Assembly: GCA_004764695.1 (NCBI GenBank)
Contig: SMSO01000031.1
Span: 1,362,600 to 1,426,599, forward strand
Reading direction: 5' to 3'
DNA length: 64,000 nt
Source of the DNA: Schizochytrium sp. TIO01
Lineage: Eukaryota; Sar; Bigyra; Thraustochytrida; Thraustochytriidae
Shown here: in pieces, positions 49,770 through 59,493 of the stretch
Numbering within the stretch: position 1 is the first letter of the stretch
Layout: every line of letters begins with the position of its first letter
The notes under the pieces: model-generated
The model's input: only the letters and a program-made list of their open reading frames with translations
Told to the model about the DNA's origin: nothing
The model's database searches: none
Program-made: the position numbers and the translations under genes

Positions 49770-52250
49770 ATGAGGAATCGCGACAGCTTGCCTGTTGTTG
49801 CTCCCAACTTGCTGCTGCGTGAGCCGAGCGCGGAAACAATCGTGGAATCTAGTGATGATGAGCAAGAGGATCATGAAGAAAGTGCAGACATGGAATGTAC
49901 TAATGCTTCTCTCCATGGTGAACGAGCTCGTAACGAGAAGAGTGGATTAAAAAGTAGTTCCGACACAAAGAAATGTGTTCTCATGGTCACAATCGGGTCC
50001 CGGGGAGACCTCAACCCTTTCCTTGCACTTGGTGAAGAGTTCGTAGCGCGTGGCTACCATGTACGTATCGCAACCCATGCCGTTTTCAAAGAACCTGTGG
50101 AAAGGTTTGGCTTTGAGCACTGGAAAATTGCAGGCGACCCCAAAGTTCTTATGGAGCTCATGAGTACAAACTCAACTGCCTTTGCAAGCCCAAACTTCCT
50201 GTACAAAAATTACAAAACCTACCGATCTATCATGAAAGGCGTATTTAATGATATGTACAAATGCTCTCAAAATCCACCTCCTGGCGCTCACTACTCACTC
50301 ATCGTTGCCAATCCGATTTCACATTGCGGTATCCACCTTGCCGAATACCTGAAAATTCCAGTCACTATGCTCTTTACCATGCCATGGACGCGTTCCAAAG
50401 ATTTTCCATTTCCGCTATACCTCACATCGAAAGGAGTTCCCGAACCTTCCATCCTTAATCATTCTACTTATGGGCTCTTTGAAACTGCATTGTGGTTCTC
50501 CCTACAAGATCACATAAACTACTTCCGCACAAAGCAATTAAATTTGCCAAGTAAACCCTTTTATGAGTCTGAAGCCGCTAGTTCTAATATTTCTATAAAT
50601 GGACGAAAAGTCCCGTTCATGTATTGCTGGAGCAAACTAATTATTCCAAAACCAAAGGACTGGGGTAAACACATTATGATTAGCGGTTATCTTCTCACAA
50701 AGCATGACCGTAAAGCTTTACTAGACTGCCATTCGAATCAGTACACCAACGCTGAAACCCCAATGCAGAGACAAAATATAGAATCTGCCAAACCAACGGC
50801 AACTGCAGATCTGTCGTTTGAGAAGTACAGCAATAAAGAAGTGAACCGACAAACTCCCGAGAACGCAATAAGCTGCTCAAGTTTAAAACTGGACCCTCCT
50901 AAAATTTCGGGATTTGACGCCTGCCCCCAGTTGGGACGCTTCCTCGACCTAGTAGCTAAATGGGATAAACGAGGACCACTGTATATTGGATTTGGGTCTA
51001 TTAATGCTCCTCCTCAGGAGTTTAGACAGATTATCGCCAGTATAATTCAGGTTTTGCATTTTCTAAACTGCATAACTCATGACGATGGAAAAACAGGTCT
51101 GCCTGGCTCACGCTTTGTCATATTTCAATGCCTTCACCATGCAGAGGTTGTTCGAGAGGAGCTGGCAAATGCTGCGAATATGTGCACTCGACCCGCCCAT
51201 GACACGAGCTTCTTTGCGTCTCGAAAACCACTTCTCTCAATTCTTCCCGAAAAGCTATCCAAGACTAGAAATGACATATCTAGCAAGCCAGCCAGACCTG
51301 TACACAAATCAGCTTCTACGTCCAGCCTTGTTAAGCTTTTGCGAGCTAAGATGGAACAACCACAAGAACAAGTACAGGAAGAACATGGGGCTGGCACATT
51401 ACAGGCTAATGATGCAACTCCCTTTGCAGAGCCAAATAATAGCGTGCGTCAAGGAGCTCGTACCCCGCCTCCGAGAACTTCAGTAGATGATAACTCACAT
51501 CCTATCTTGCAGCGATCTTCATTCGCTACTTTTCAAAGAATTGCCACTGCACTCTCATTTGCGACTGTCAAGCGAAGCGCGCCAGGAGACCAGGAGTTCG
51601 TTTCTGAAAGCAAATCGAAGAATAAATTTGTCCCTCATCAACCCCTAACAGAAATTCTGCATAGCCCGGTTTCCGATGAAAAGGCCAAGCAGTCTTGGCT
51701 AGCTCTACAGGCAAATGTTACGATTATCAAGCAGGCAAATCACAGTGAGCTTTTCCCTCGATGCTCAGCCATTGTGCATCATGGAGGAGCAGGAACCTTC
51801 ATGACAAGTGCTTTCGCTGGTACCGCGCAACTGGTGGTCCCCTTCTTTGGTGACCAGTTTTTGTGGGCAGATATTGCTCGCCGTCTTGAGGTTGGATCCT
51901 CGATTGCTGCCGATCGCGTGAAAACACGATCTCTCTTAACTGCTCTTAAATTCGCTCTTCGTACAGAAACTGCGCACAAGGCAGCGACTCTTGGTGACAA
52001 ACTGCGAGCAGAATTACTTCTACCGGAACAAGCGGGACCACAACGAGCTGTAGATGCAATTGAAGCTTGGGCAAACCACGAGACCGATTCCTTCGATCTC
52101 GACTTGGTGCAAGGACCTAAGCTCAACCCAAGAGCACATAAAGCAGCATCCAAAGCGCCACAACATCAAAAAATGCCCTCTTCAGCTTCCACTCAGCATC
52201 ACGATGATAGTGACTTAGACAAACAAACACCCTCTTGTCAAACGCAATGA
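49770..52250 (+). CDS. Sterol 3-beta-glucosyltransferase-like (GT1/GT28 type)
   Basis: 826 residues from an ATG at 49770. By family knowledge, UGT80/Atg26-type enzymes move glucose from UDP-glucose to the 3-hydroxyl of membrane sterols. The N-terminal GT28 domain is clear: GSRGDLNP at residues 76-83 matches the family's GTRGDVQP signature. The C-terminal nucleotide-sugar domain is also clear: PLYIGFGS at 403-410, HHGGAGT at 670-676 and PFFGDQ at 691-696. An acidic, Ser-rich tail (about 22-60) precedes the catalytic part. I see no PH or GRAM domain. Between the IGFGS strand and the HHGG motif there are about 260 residues, which I judge to be well over the usual spacing. Residues about 465-640 are polar, Ser/Lys/Pro-rich and probably an inserted linker. 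No signal peptide is seen. The acceptor could be another lipid, so sterol specificity is inferred. Confidence 0.9.
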   Translation: MRNRDSLPVVAPNLLLREPSAETIVESSDDEQEDHEESADMECTNASLHGERARNEKSGLKSSSDTKKCVLMVTIGSRGDLNPFLALGEEFVARGYHVRIATHAVFKEPVERFGFEHWKIAGDPKVLMELMSTNSTAFASPNFLYKNYKTYRSIMKGVFNDMYKCSQNPPPGAHYSLIVANPISHCGIHLAEYLKIPVTMLFTMPWTRSKDFPFPLYLTSKGVPEPSILNHSTYGLFETALWFSLQDHINYFRTKQLNLPSKPFYESEAASSNISINGRKVPFMYCWSKLIIPKPKDWGKHIMISGYLLTKHDRKALLDCHSNQYTNAETPMQRQNIESAKPTATADLSFEKYSNKEVNRQTPENAISCSSLKLDPPKISGFDACPQLGRFLDLVAKWDKRGPLYIGFGSINAPPQEFRQIIASIIQVLHFLNCITHDDGKTGLPGSRFVIFQCLHHAEVVREELANAANMCTRPAHDTSFFASRKPLLSILPEKLSKTRNDISSKPARPVHKSASTSSLVKLLRAKMEQPQEQVQEEHGAGTLQANDATPFAEPNNSVRQGARTPPPRTSVDDNSHPILQRSSFATFQRIATALSFATVKRSAPGDQEFVSESKSKNKFVPHQPLTEILHSPVSDEKAKQSWLALQANVTIIKQANHSELFPRCSAIVHHGGAGTFMTSAFAGTAQLVVPFFGDQFLWADIARRLEVGSSIAADRVKTRSLLTALKFALRTETAHKAATLGDKLRAELLLPEQAGPQRAVDAIEAWANHETDSFDLDLVQGPKLNPRAHKAASKAPQHQKMPSSASTQHHDDSDLDKQTPSCQTQ

Positions 52251-53382
52251 AATCTCTATGAAACTACAAAATTCATCACGGAGTCATGTTCGGAAGATCC
52301 TTGAAAGCCCTAGATCTCATCGCTCAGCATAAAGAGAAAGAAAACAAAGAGTTGGAATTATGAAGGTATGCATACTCGGAACGCTGTTTCTCCAGGCTGA
52401 GAATGCGCAAATTATATTACAAAACAATGTAACACCCAGCTCCAGCAGGGGCGCCTGTGGAGGGTGAAAGTTTTCCCTAGTTTCTGCTGAATAAAATCTT
52501 TCCTTTGCGATATTTGTCCCGCCCACCTGCTCTTCTTACTTTTTCCACGCATTGCTCACAGTCTGTTCTTTCAGCTCTGTAGATTGATTCTGTCGTGTAG
52601 TAGTCTAGAAGTAGTAGTAGTATTATTTTTATTTTTATTTTTATTACAAACAAAAAAAGAAGCGATATTTTTAGTTAATAAGAATAATAATTATTATTAT
52701 TATTATAAATGTACCTTTAAAGAATTTAGATTTAGTGTCTTTTCCCTGAAGTAATAATGATTTTTTTTTACTAGTTTTTTTTTTTTTTTTAACTAGAACT
52801 TTTACACTTAAATTAGTTTTTTAAACAAATATTGTCGTATTGCTGAGTGCTTTTGTTTGTTTTATTTTTCAGGTAGAGATTATCGCTATTCATGGTTTTT
52901 TATAGATTGTAGGTTTCATTCCTGCTGCTGCGCTGCTGCTGCTGCTGCTGGGTTATTATTGTTCTAGTAAATACCTATCTCTCATCGTTACCAGTTAGTA
53001 CCTATCACACATGATTAGCTTTGTTCCAAGAGGGCGCTGAGAGCGGCTTCACCATTCAAGTTGAAGGCTCGCAGAATTACAGTGCCTAGCTGGATGACTC
53101 AGCCTTTGAATGAGTTGGACGAACATCAGTCCATTCTAATCGTGGTAGTTCTGTTTTAGCAAAAGATGTTGTGCTACCCAAACCAGGCAGAGCAAGATCA
53201 GCAAGGATAATAGACAAGATTACCTATGACTTGGATAAGAACAGATGAACACGATACAATTTTTGTAGAAACAGTCAGAAAGAGTTGGACGTAAATGTCA
53301 AGGTCGGCTAAACAAATTTGCATTTTCTTATGAATGGACGCGTCAAGTTGGAATCCCTTTTTCCAGCCACGACACAATGCAT
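52251..53382. other. Convergent intergenic region with AT and CTG runs
   Basis: Between two convergent genes. It holds GTA, ATTTTT and TTA runs at 52606-52705, the exact 16-bp palindrome AATAATAATTATTATT (52683-52698), T runs at 52760-52790 and a CTG run with one CG interruption at 52922-52950. Frames are at most 70 codons. Probably two 3' untranslated regions back to back. Confidence 0.6.
52922..52950. repeat. CTG trinucleotide repeat
   Basis: About nine CTG units with one CGCTG interruption. It lies in the likely 3' region of either convergent neighbour, outside any coding frame. Confidence 0.9.
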
Positions 53383-54724
53383 TTAGCGTTTGGGGTTGTC
53401 GAGGATTGACTTTTGCCCTCGCTCAATGGCCCCTGCAATTGATAAAGTAGCTCTCAATTGCCCAAAATCCACTGGGATATCAGCAATTTCGTGCACGCGC
53501 TGCCGCATATCAAGGGTTAGTCTTGTGGGATCTTGCTCTGCGACATTGCGTCTCAATTTTCGTCTATACTGTCGTGGAGACTGGCCCCGGGAAAACGCAC
53601 CTCCGCTTGACGCTGCAGATGGTGCACGAGGCATAAATGATGTTTTCTTCCACGAGTTTGGCCCTGAGGAACGCTGCTCGTAACTCGCTAAACCCTGGCT
53701 AAACTTGCCGAATCCACCGTCATAGGTCGACCGTTGTTCCCTTGCTTCATCAGGTGGCTCTTCGCGTCCTGCTCCGGAGTTAAAGGATACTATAGAGTTT
53801 TTTTGTTGTAAACCCGTAGACGACGTCGAAGCAAGAGACGCTTTTCGCACTCTCTCGCTTGTTTGAGCTGCCAAAGGGGCAGCTTCTGCATTCTCATCAA
53901 GATATTTTTCACCTCCTAAAGGTTTCGCAGGTTTGTGTGTACGCAAGTGATTAATCATTGCAAGGCGACGGTAATATAAAGAAATTGAGCGTGGTGGCCG
54001 TAAACCGCCTACGGTTTCCGTCTCGTAACCTATTCGATGTTCAAGGCCCTTTGTATCTACTACAACCCAAACCCGTTCTATACGCTTACATCGAATGAAA
54101 AGTACTTTATACGGGTTTATTTGACTTTGGTCTTCGTCACAGTAAATCCGGCCGATTCTTTCTGTAAAGTCCTCTTCCCGAATCCACGTGCCTGTCTCGT
54201 TACACTTCAGAAAATCAGCCATTGGGATTGCCTTTTCAGTCATACCTTCTGTTGAAAGACCATCCCATCCCTTGATTTCATTTGTGATTTCATCATGGCG
54301 GATAATCGTAATGAGCCCTTGGACTACCTTTGGATGAATCTGAGAGAATCGACCGCTTTCGTCTGTGAAGTTTCGACACACCTCTACAGATTTGATCATG
54401 TCCACGTCCAGCTTCACCCACACCTCGCCTGGTCCAGGAACCATTCGAAAAGTTGACTTCTCCTGTAGACTAGCCACCGCATTGAATTTGTGTTGTTTGA
54501 CCATCGGTACGAGCCACGGCCGATTGGTCAAGGAGTCGCTGACTTGGAGCATGTTTCCAGAACGTTTAGCTCGCAACTCATTTTCCTCCTGTGAATAACT
54601 AATGTCCATAGACCAAGGGTCGAGTTGGCCAAATTGCCCAATGATTTGACCAGTCAGCGTCCACATCTTTACATAGCCTTCCGCGCATCCAGTAAGTACA
54701 AAGCCCTCTGCGAGCCTCGATCCC
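53383..54724 (-). CDS. EF-hand/WD-repeat protein, C-terminal segment (third frame)
   Basis: Last part of the WDR49/WDR64-like gene that starts at 57716. Its frame opens upstream without a good start, and its first recognisable words (RLAEGFVLTGCAEGYVKMW, then LTGQIIGQFG) complete the WD repeat begun in the previous frame at GIRTLDFVG. The WTLTG...IGxFGQ...PW pattern is typical of the last repeats of this family. After it come about 370 residues I cannot assign, ending in a Ser/Lys-rich tail and SILDNPKR. Reading this segment alone as a gene would give a product that starts in the middle of a repeat. The gene ends convergently with the glucosyltransferase. Confidence 0.75.
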
Positions 54725-54725
54725 C
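54722..54725 (-). other. Second +1 frame change in the WD-repeat gene
   Basis: Dropping one G of the GGGG run joins GIRTLDFVG to SRLAEGFVLTG and gives a normal WD repeat. The other possibility is a 40-nt GT-AG intron (54708-54747), but removing it would delete the conserved IRTLDFV strand. A single-base indel, real or from sequencing, is the better reading. Confidence 0.6.
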
Positions 54726-55427
54726 ACGAAGTCAAGCGTGCGAATACCCTGCTGATGAGCTTGCCAGAGAGAGCACGGTAGGAAAACGTCCACATCATCA
54801 TCACTTGTACCTGGGCTCATCACTTCCCACACATGTACACGGCCATTTTCGTCTCCTGCTATGAGCAAGTCGTTCGAAGCATCCTTGCATAATGAAACAA
54901 CAGGTGCTATATCTGTCAAAGATGCCTTTGATCGATCCATGCGCAAGTGGGCAAATAAATCAAGCTCACTTAATTTGCTGGTTGCTACATTCAGAACAAG
55001 CATGCCACCATTGCCTTCTGCAGCTATAAGTAGCTGTCGCCGCTCCAAGTACTCCATCGCCTCAATGCTCACTGCTCCAGGTTCTCGAAAATGACGTGTT
55101 ATTCTTCCAGAGCTCAAACACCAAAAAATGATTTGGCCATCGTGGCTACCTGTAGCGACTGTGTCAGGTGGAAGGAAAACGACCGTGGTAATGTCATCCT
55201 GGTGGCCTTTCTCTAATTGGTCGTCTTCATCGGGCATACGAATGCAGTACCCTTGCTCATTACCGTCATTCGCACCTGCACCGTCCATCCACACATAAAT
55301 GCGTCGATCCCACCCGACGCTAACAATGTACTTATTTCGAATAGTTGGGTGCCCAGGAATACGTGGCAAAACATTCACTACGTACACAATGCGTGTGACT
55401 TCAGCATGTGTTGCTGCGACTTTTCGA
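54722..55427 (-). CDS. EF-hand/WD-repeat protein, middle segment (second frame)
   Basis: Middle part of the same gene, +1 relative to the first segment. The frame has no ATG near its start. It opens at a TGA inside the previous segment and reads through RSNNRKVAATHAEVTRIV, GWDRRIYVW, HQDDITTVVF and TGSHDGQIIFW. These words match the order expected right after the preceding WD repeats in WDR49/WDR64-like proteins. The family resemblance stops at GIRTLDFVG, at a run of four G (CCCC at 54722-54725 on the + strand). Beyond it the frame stays open to 54599 but loses WD-like character, while the third frame takes over. Confidence 0.75.
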
Positions 55428-55433
55428 TTATTT
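55428..55433 (-). other. First +1 frame change: AAA TAA stop context
   Basis: The first frame stops at AAA TAA, and the next WD repeats continue if one base is skipped there (AAA, T, AAT CGA). Alternatives are a one-base indel in the A run, or a 40-nt GT-AG intron at 55469-55508 that would join AAC to GCA in phase 0 and bypass the stop. Only cDNA can decide. Confidence 0.55.
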
Positions 55434-57716
55434 GAACGTTGTTCCTCGTCCTCTGTAGTTGCTGCTGCCTGTCAAGGATACAGAGGGCATGGGATTTTCC
55501 GTACCCACGTTGCTACCTGTTGCTGTGCCATTTCCAGTACCCGAACCCGCGTGCCCACTACGTCCACCCACATGGTGGTGTTGATGAGCATGGCTGCTGG
55601 TACCATGATGCTGAGAGATTAGGACCTCTTGATCGAAGCCATCAACTTCCCCTTCTGAACCTTCAGGGACTTTGAGTAGCGTTTTAAGAAGGCATCCATT
55701 ACTAAAATTCCAAATTTTCAAGTTTTTGCCATCATGCGAACCTGTGATAACACGACGTCCGCCATCGTCAAAACACAAGGCCGTCACTCCATCATTTCCA
55801 GTATCCATTGCAAAGGGGCTTGCGTCATCGCCTTCTTGAAGAGAAAGTGAAATTTCCTTCGCGGCCTCTAGGGCATCCACAGGTGCTTGGTTTCCTTGTT
55901 CATCAGTATTCACGTTTAGCCCTGCTGCTGCTGCAGTGAGAGTGGAATTTTCTGCTGCAGCAGCAGCAAATCTTGATGAATCCTGATCAATTGTATCCAC
56001 AGCTTTCTTTGTGCGAAGTTGAAAACGCGAGATTGCCTCGCCCGACTCAAGATTCCAGATCCGTAGATTACTTTGCTCGTCAACGCTAACTACCTGGTGA
56101 AAGTTGGAGTTGTAAAGAGCCGAGATCACAGGCCGATTGTGAGATCTCAACGAGGTTTCTGTTGGGGGTCTTATGGGGAAGATTTTCAATTTATTTGACG
56201 CAGCCACAAGGGACTTATGTTTACGCATATATGTGAGGCAGGTGACTTGGGGCTGGTTTACTCCTTCACCTCTACTTCCTCCTCCCCCTCCTCCTCCTCC
56301 ACTTTGTGCGTTGGCAAATGCTATTGTTTGGATGCACTTGTGATTTCGAATGTCCCAGATTTTAATAGTGTTGTCAGCACTCAAAGAGATTAACTGATTG
56401 TTGTCTTCATTGACATCGACCTTAATCACGCTAGAGGTGTGGCCGTAAAGGGAGGCTACACTCCGTCGCGAGTAGGGGCTCCAGAGCACAATCTGACGCT
56501 CCAGTCCACTCGATGCAATCACCTTCGAGCCTGCACACCAAGTAAAAGAGTAAACTGCTTTTTTGTGCTGGGTAAAACTTCGCTTTAATCTTGCACGTTC
56601 AAGATCAAACACATTTAAGGTAGAATCAAGTGAAGCCGTCACTAAAGAGGACAACCCATGGATGTACTGTACCTGGGTAACGTGGTCTGTATGTCTGCGG
56701 AAGACTATACGAGAAGATGAAGAGAGTGCCTGTGAGGTGTTGTTGGCCCGCTCCCTATTTCCAGTGCCTAAGACTGAAGACTTGAAGTGCGAGGAGGCGA
56801 GATCGTCTGATTCGTCTATGTCTTCGCCGGATACTGTAACACGCTCTTCTGCATCTTCAGTCCCAGTTTGTGCATTCAGTTCGTCGAGGTTGTTTGATTT
56901 GACATGACCATCATTGTCAAAGTTCCAATGCCGTTCCTGCAAGGGGTAGACATAAACCGCGCCACCATCATCACCAATTTGAAGAAGTTCTTGGTGTCCG
57001 GCAGTATCATGAAAGTATCCTAGACATAAGGGTGCTGCATGCCGGAAACGCTCCATCGGAATACGCGCCACGAGTTTGCGATTCTCAGTTTGTAGGTCGT
57101 AAAAGCTGACACCGGTGTCAATGCTGCTTACCGCGAGTTTGTTGCTACAAGACATATAACTCATATCAGTGATCCAATTTCTTTCATAATTGAGGGTTCC
57201 GCGCACGGACATTGCCGCGTTAGGTTGAAGCTGACCTGTATGGAATCCACTTTGATGTACTAGAGTCGTTGGGTGCCAAAAGCGCACCATTCCGTCTTGG
57301 CTAGCACTAAGGAGCTGATTTGTTTTGTCGATATAAATAAGGCTCGAGAGCTGATCTTTGTGAAATTTTTTGATACCGTTGTTGATTTCAAAGATGTCAT
57401 AGGACGCAGGGAAAAACTGTGCGGTTGGGTCATCCTCTTGCTTTCCATCTCCGTCTCCATCATCAGCAATATCCTGGTTTTCTAAAAACATGTAATTAAG
57501 AAATTCATCCCAGTCAACACTACCGTCAGAGTTTGCATCAATCTTCATGAAAAGATGAGTGAGTTGCAACTCCGTAAGGTTATCCCCCAGAATTTCTCCA
57601 AAAGCCTCCACGAAGGCATCCTGATCGAGCTCACCATCTTTACCAAAGAGGTCCTTGAGTTTGCGGAGGCTGTCTAAATCAATTTCAGATCTACTAAAGT
57701 GAACGGACTTCTTCAT
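55428..57716 (-). CDS. EF-hand/WD-repeat protein, WDR49/WDR64-like, N-terminal segment
   Basis: First and longest part of a gene of about 4.3 kb. I chose the ATG at 57716 (MKKSVHF). The frame also reaches a GTG at 57797 with an in-frame TAG just above it. EF-hand region: residues about 10-85, with one canonical loop, DANSDGSVDWDEF. Then come at least nine WD-like repeats, for example SASQDGMVRFW, TASLDSTLNVFD, SSGLERQIVLW, SLSADNTIKIW and HNRPVISALYNSNFHQVVS. The last of these words is characteristic of WDR49/WDR64-type proteins, many of which are found in cilia and flagella. The segment ends in a His/Gly/Ser-rich linker and a TAA at 55428. The next repeats continue in the +1 frame, so this is not the true end of the protein. 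It is divergent from the L24 gene. The ciliary role is inferred. Confidence 0.85.
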   Translation of the reverse strand: MKKSVHFSRSEIDLDSLRKLKDLFGKDGELDQDAFVEAFGEILGDNLTELQLTHLFMKIDANSDGSVDWDEFLNYMFLENQDIADDGDGDGKQEDDPTAQFFPASYDIFEINNGIKKFHKDQLSSLIYIDKTNQLLSASQDGMVRFWHPTTLVHQSGFHTGQLQPNAAMSVRGTLNYERNWITDMSYMSCSNKLAVSSIDTGVSFYDLQTENRKLVARIPMERFRHAAPLCLGYFHDTAGHQELLQIGDDGGAVYVYPLQERHWNFDNDGHVKSNNLDELNAQTGTEDAEERVTVSGEDIDESDDLASSHFKSSVLGTGNRERANNTSQALSSSSRIVFRRHTDHVTQVQYIHGLSSLVTASLDSTLNVFDLERARLKRSFTQHKKAVYSFTWCAGSKVIASSGLERQIVLWSPYSRRSVASLYGHTSSVIKVDVNEDNNQLISLSADNTIKIWDIRNHKCIQTIAFANAQSGGGGGGGGSRGEGVNQPQVTCLTYMRKHKSLVAASNKLKIFPIRPPTETSLRSHNRPVISALYNSNFHQVVSVDEQSNLRIWNLESGEAISRFQLRTKKAVDTIDQDSSRFAAAAAENSTLTAAAAGLNVNTDEQGNQAPVDALEAAKEISLSLQEGDDASPFAMDTGNDGVTALCFDDGGRRVITGSHDGKNLKIWNFSNGCLLKTLLKVPEGSEGEVDGFDQEVLISQHHGTSSHAHQHHHVGGRSGHAGSGTGNGTATGSNVGTENPMPSVSLTGSSNYRGRGTTFK

Positions 57717-57955
57717 GGCCCCTCCCAAGGCAAGGGAAGTGGGCTGTGCCTGATGGTAGGGATTTGCACAAACGTGGTGGCCAGGGTTTCCATTCACTTT
57801 GTTTCTCTAGAGATTATGATTGCTTTGCTGGGATGTCAACAAGGTACTCTGGATGCGATTTAGTCAAAATAAGTAGAGCTAGCCTTGTGGCCTCAAGACC
57901 CAATGAAGTCTCAATGCAGCCTTTGGCGGCTTTCCCTACCTCGCGCGCGCGTGTT

Positions 57956-57988
57956 CAATCGATCGGTCAATCAAGCAAGCAATCGATC
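57956..57988. promoter_or_regulatory. Paired CAATCGATC words
   Basis: Two identical 9-mers, start to start 24 bp, about 240-270 bp upstream of the WD-repeat gene's ATG and directly after a CG tract. A repeated factor-binding site is possible but not shown. Confidence 0.3.
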
Positions 57989-58493
57989 AACTCGCTGCTA
58001 GAAAGTATAAACCCTAGCAAGAATGGCTAATCGTACTCATAGCTAAAATATAGACTTGAGAATTATGGGAAATTAGTTTGAGCAGTCCTCTTACTTTCCA
58101 GCAAACAGAATAGAATTGATAAAGCAATCAATCCTTCGCTCGTATGTCGTCCTTTCTATATATTTGAGAATTGAAAATACTTTTTCGTTCGAACAACTTA
58201 ATTGCCACACTTCTGCATCACCATATTTGAGCTTCTGTTAAGCTGCGAAGACCCATAATGCCCACGAAAATACTCCCATAGCAGATCCATAGTTGCAAGC
58301 AAACCAATCTCTCAACGGCTCCTTTCTTAGTTAGGGAAGCCTCTACCTACCTGCCTACCTTGTAGTTAGCCTACTTGTAGTCAGTAGCTGTAGCAGTAAA
58401 AGCCCCATTCATAAGCGCAAACTCCTCTTTGTAATGGCCATAAGAGCTACCCTCCTTTTGAATTAGATTAATCAAAATTACGACCTCCCTCTT

Positions 58494-58520
58494 CGCCTTC
58501 GACGCCTTCGACGCCTTCGA
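58494..58520. repeat. 9-bp tandem repeat, three copies
   Basis: CGCCTTCGA occurs three times in a row without change. On the - strand it reads Ser-Lys-Ala in an unrecognised frame of 103 codons. I do not take that as a gene. Confidence 0.9.
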
Positions 58521-58659
58521 GCAGAACAAGAACTCCACAGCTTCAAACAAATCTCCGCATCTACAACAACCAATACAAAGAATACATACTTCTGTTCTAA
58601 CTAATACTAGGTAATGCCCGCAATGGAATGAATTGCGCGTCGCACACCGTGTCCCCGCG

Positions 58660-58667
58660 TATATATA
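58660..58667 (+). promoter_or_regulatory. Possible TATA box for the L24 gene
   Basis: TATATATA in a GC-rich setting (CGCG before, GAACTC after), about 250 bp upstream of the L24 ATG. The word is symmetrical, so strand is assigned only by the neighbouring gene. Confidence 0.3.
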
Positions 58668-58911
58668 GAACTCTTGGAACACACCGCGGCGAGGGATCTC
58701 CCTCTGCTGCTCGTGGCCGTCGCTTTTTCGCCATCCCTGAATAAGCAGCGAAGAGAAGAGGAAGAGAGCAAAGCGAAGAAGCTTGCCTGCAGATTGACAA
58801 GGGAAGGGACTCCGGCTGTCTCAGGCCTCACTGCGCTAGCTGTGCCTACCTGAGCTACTCCGTTGCGTTTGTTTTTGGTCTATTGCCTTGCTAGGCTCCT
58901 CATTGTCCACC

Positions 58912-59493
58912 ATGTTCTCCACATCTCTTCGTATGGCGGCTCGCTCGTCAGTCCCCGTGGCCTCCCGTGGCTTCGCTTCGTCAACTGAGGCCAGCGCCAA
59001 GGCGGCGAAGCTCGCTCTTCGTGCCAAGGGTGCCGACCCCCGCGCTTACTTGGACTCCAAGGCCGCTAAGAACGCGAGGACACGTAAGTGGCGCATCGTG
59101 GAGGGTGATATGGTCGTGGTGCGCAATGGCGTCAACGCAGGCAAGAGCGGACGCGTGACTTCGCTTCTCAAGGCCCAAGATGCTGTGGTCGTGGAGAACG
59201 TGAACGTGCGCAAGGTGGAGAGCTTTGACGAGGTGACTCTGCAGACCTCTGAGAAGTTTGAGCCCGCACCCATCGCGTACAGTAACGTGAACCACATTGA
59301 CCCCAAGGACGGCAGGGCCTGCAGAGTGAGACTTCAGTACCTTGCAGACGGAACCAAGGTCAGGGTTTCTGCAAGGTCTGGAGAGATCATCCCGTATCCA
59401 CCCAGGGAGGCACCGGACACGCGCGAGTTTGAGGGAGACACACCCGCAGATCTCGCCGTCAAGCGTACCTACTTTGAGAACGCAGCCAACTAA
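58912..59493 (+). CDS. Mitochondrial ribosomal protein L24 (uL24m)
   Basis: 193 residues from the ATG at 58912 (context CACCATGTTC). A longer open frame starting at a TTG is not needed. The N-terminus is rich in Ser, Arg and Ala with no acidic residue in the first 25 (MFSTSLRMAARSS...), typical of a mitochondrial import sequence. The KOW region at about 65-110 is clear: VEGDMVVVRNGVNAGKSGRV followed by VENVNVRKV. By family knowledge uL24 is an early-assembling protein of the large ribosomal subunit, binding 5' regions of the large rRNA. C-terminal residues (about 110-193) continue the bacterial-type L24 fold and add a short tail. The coding sequence is GC-rich and strongly biased towards C/G-ending codons, which suggests high expression. 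Gene names differ between lineages, so I give no symbol. Confidence 0.92.
   Translation: MFSTSLRMAARSSVPVASRGFASSTEASAKAAKLALRAKGADPRAYLDSKAAKNARTRKWRIVEGDMVVVRNGVNAGKSGRVTSLLKAQDAVVVENVNVRKVESFDEVTLQTSEKFEPAPIAYSNVNHIDPKDGRACRVRLQYLADGTKVRVSARSGEIIPYPPREAPDTREFEGDTPADLAVKRTYFENAAN

Larger units (their letters stand above)
57717..58911. promoter_or_regulatory. Shared divergent promoter region of the WD-repeat and L24 genes
   Basis: About 1.2 kb between two diverging starts. Near the WD-repeat gene are a CG tract (57942-57951) and two CAATCGATC words 24 bp apart (57956-57964 and 57980-57988). Near the L24 gene is TATATATA (58660-58667), about 250 bp before its ATG. A 9-bp repeat, CGCCTTCGA, occurs three times at 58494-58520. 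Frames here (up to 103 codons) are unrecognised and treated as chance. Confidence 0.5.

Noticed and set aside
54708-54747. 40-nt GT-AG intron at the second frame change
   Set aside because: It gives the right frame but removes a strand conserved in the WD repeat. A one-base change in the GGGG run restores the repeat better. It stays mentioned as an alternative.
58371-58831. Three overlapping frames (67-103 codons) on the - strand before L24
   Set aside because: They overlap each other, lie in a divergent promoter region and carry a 9-bp tandem repeat. No family resemblance.
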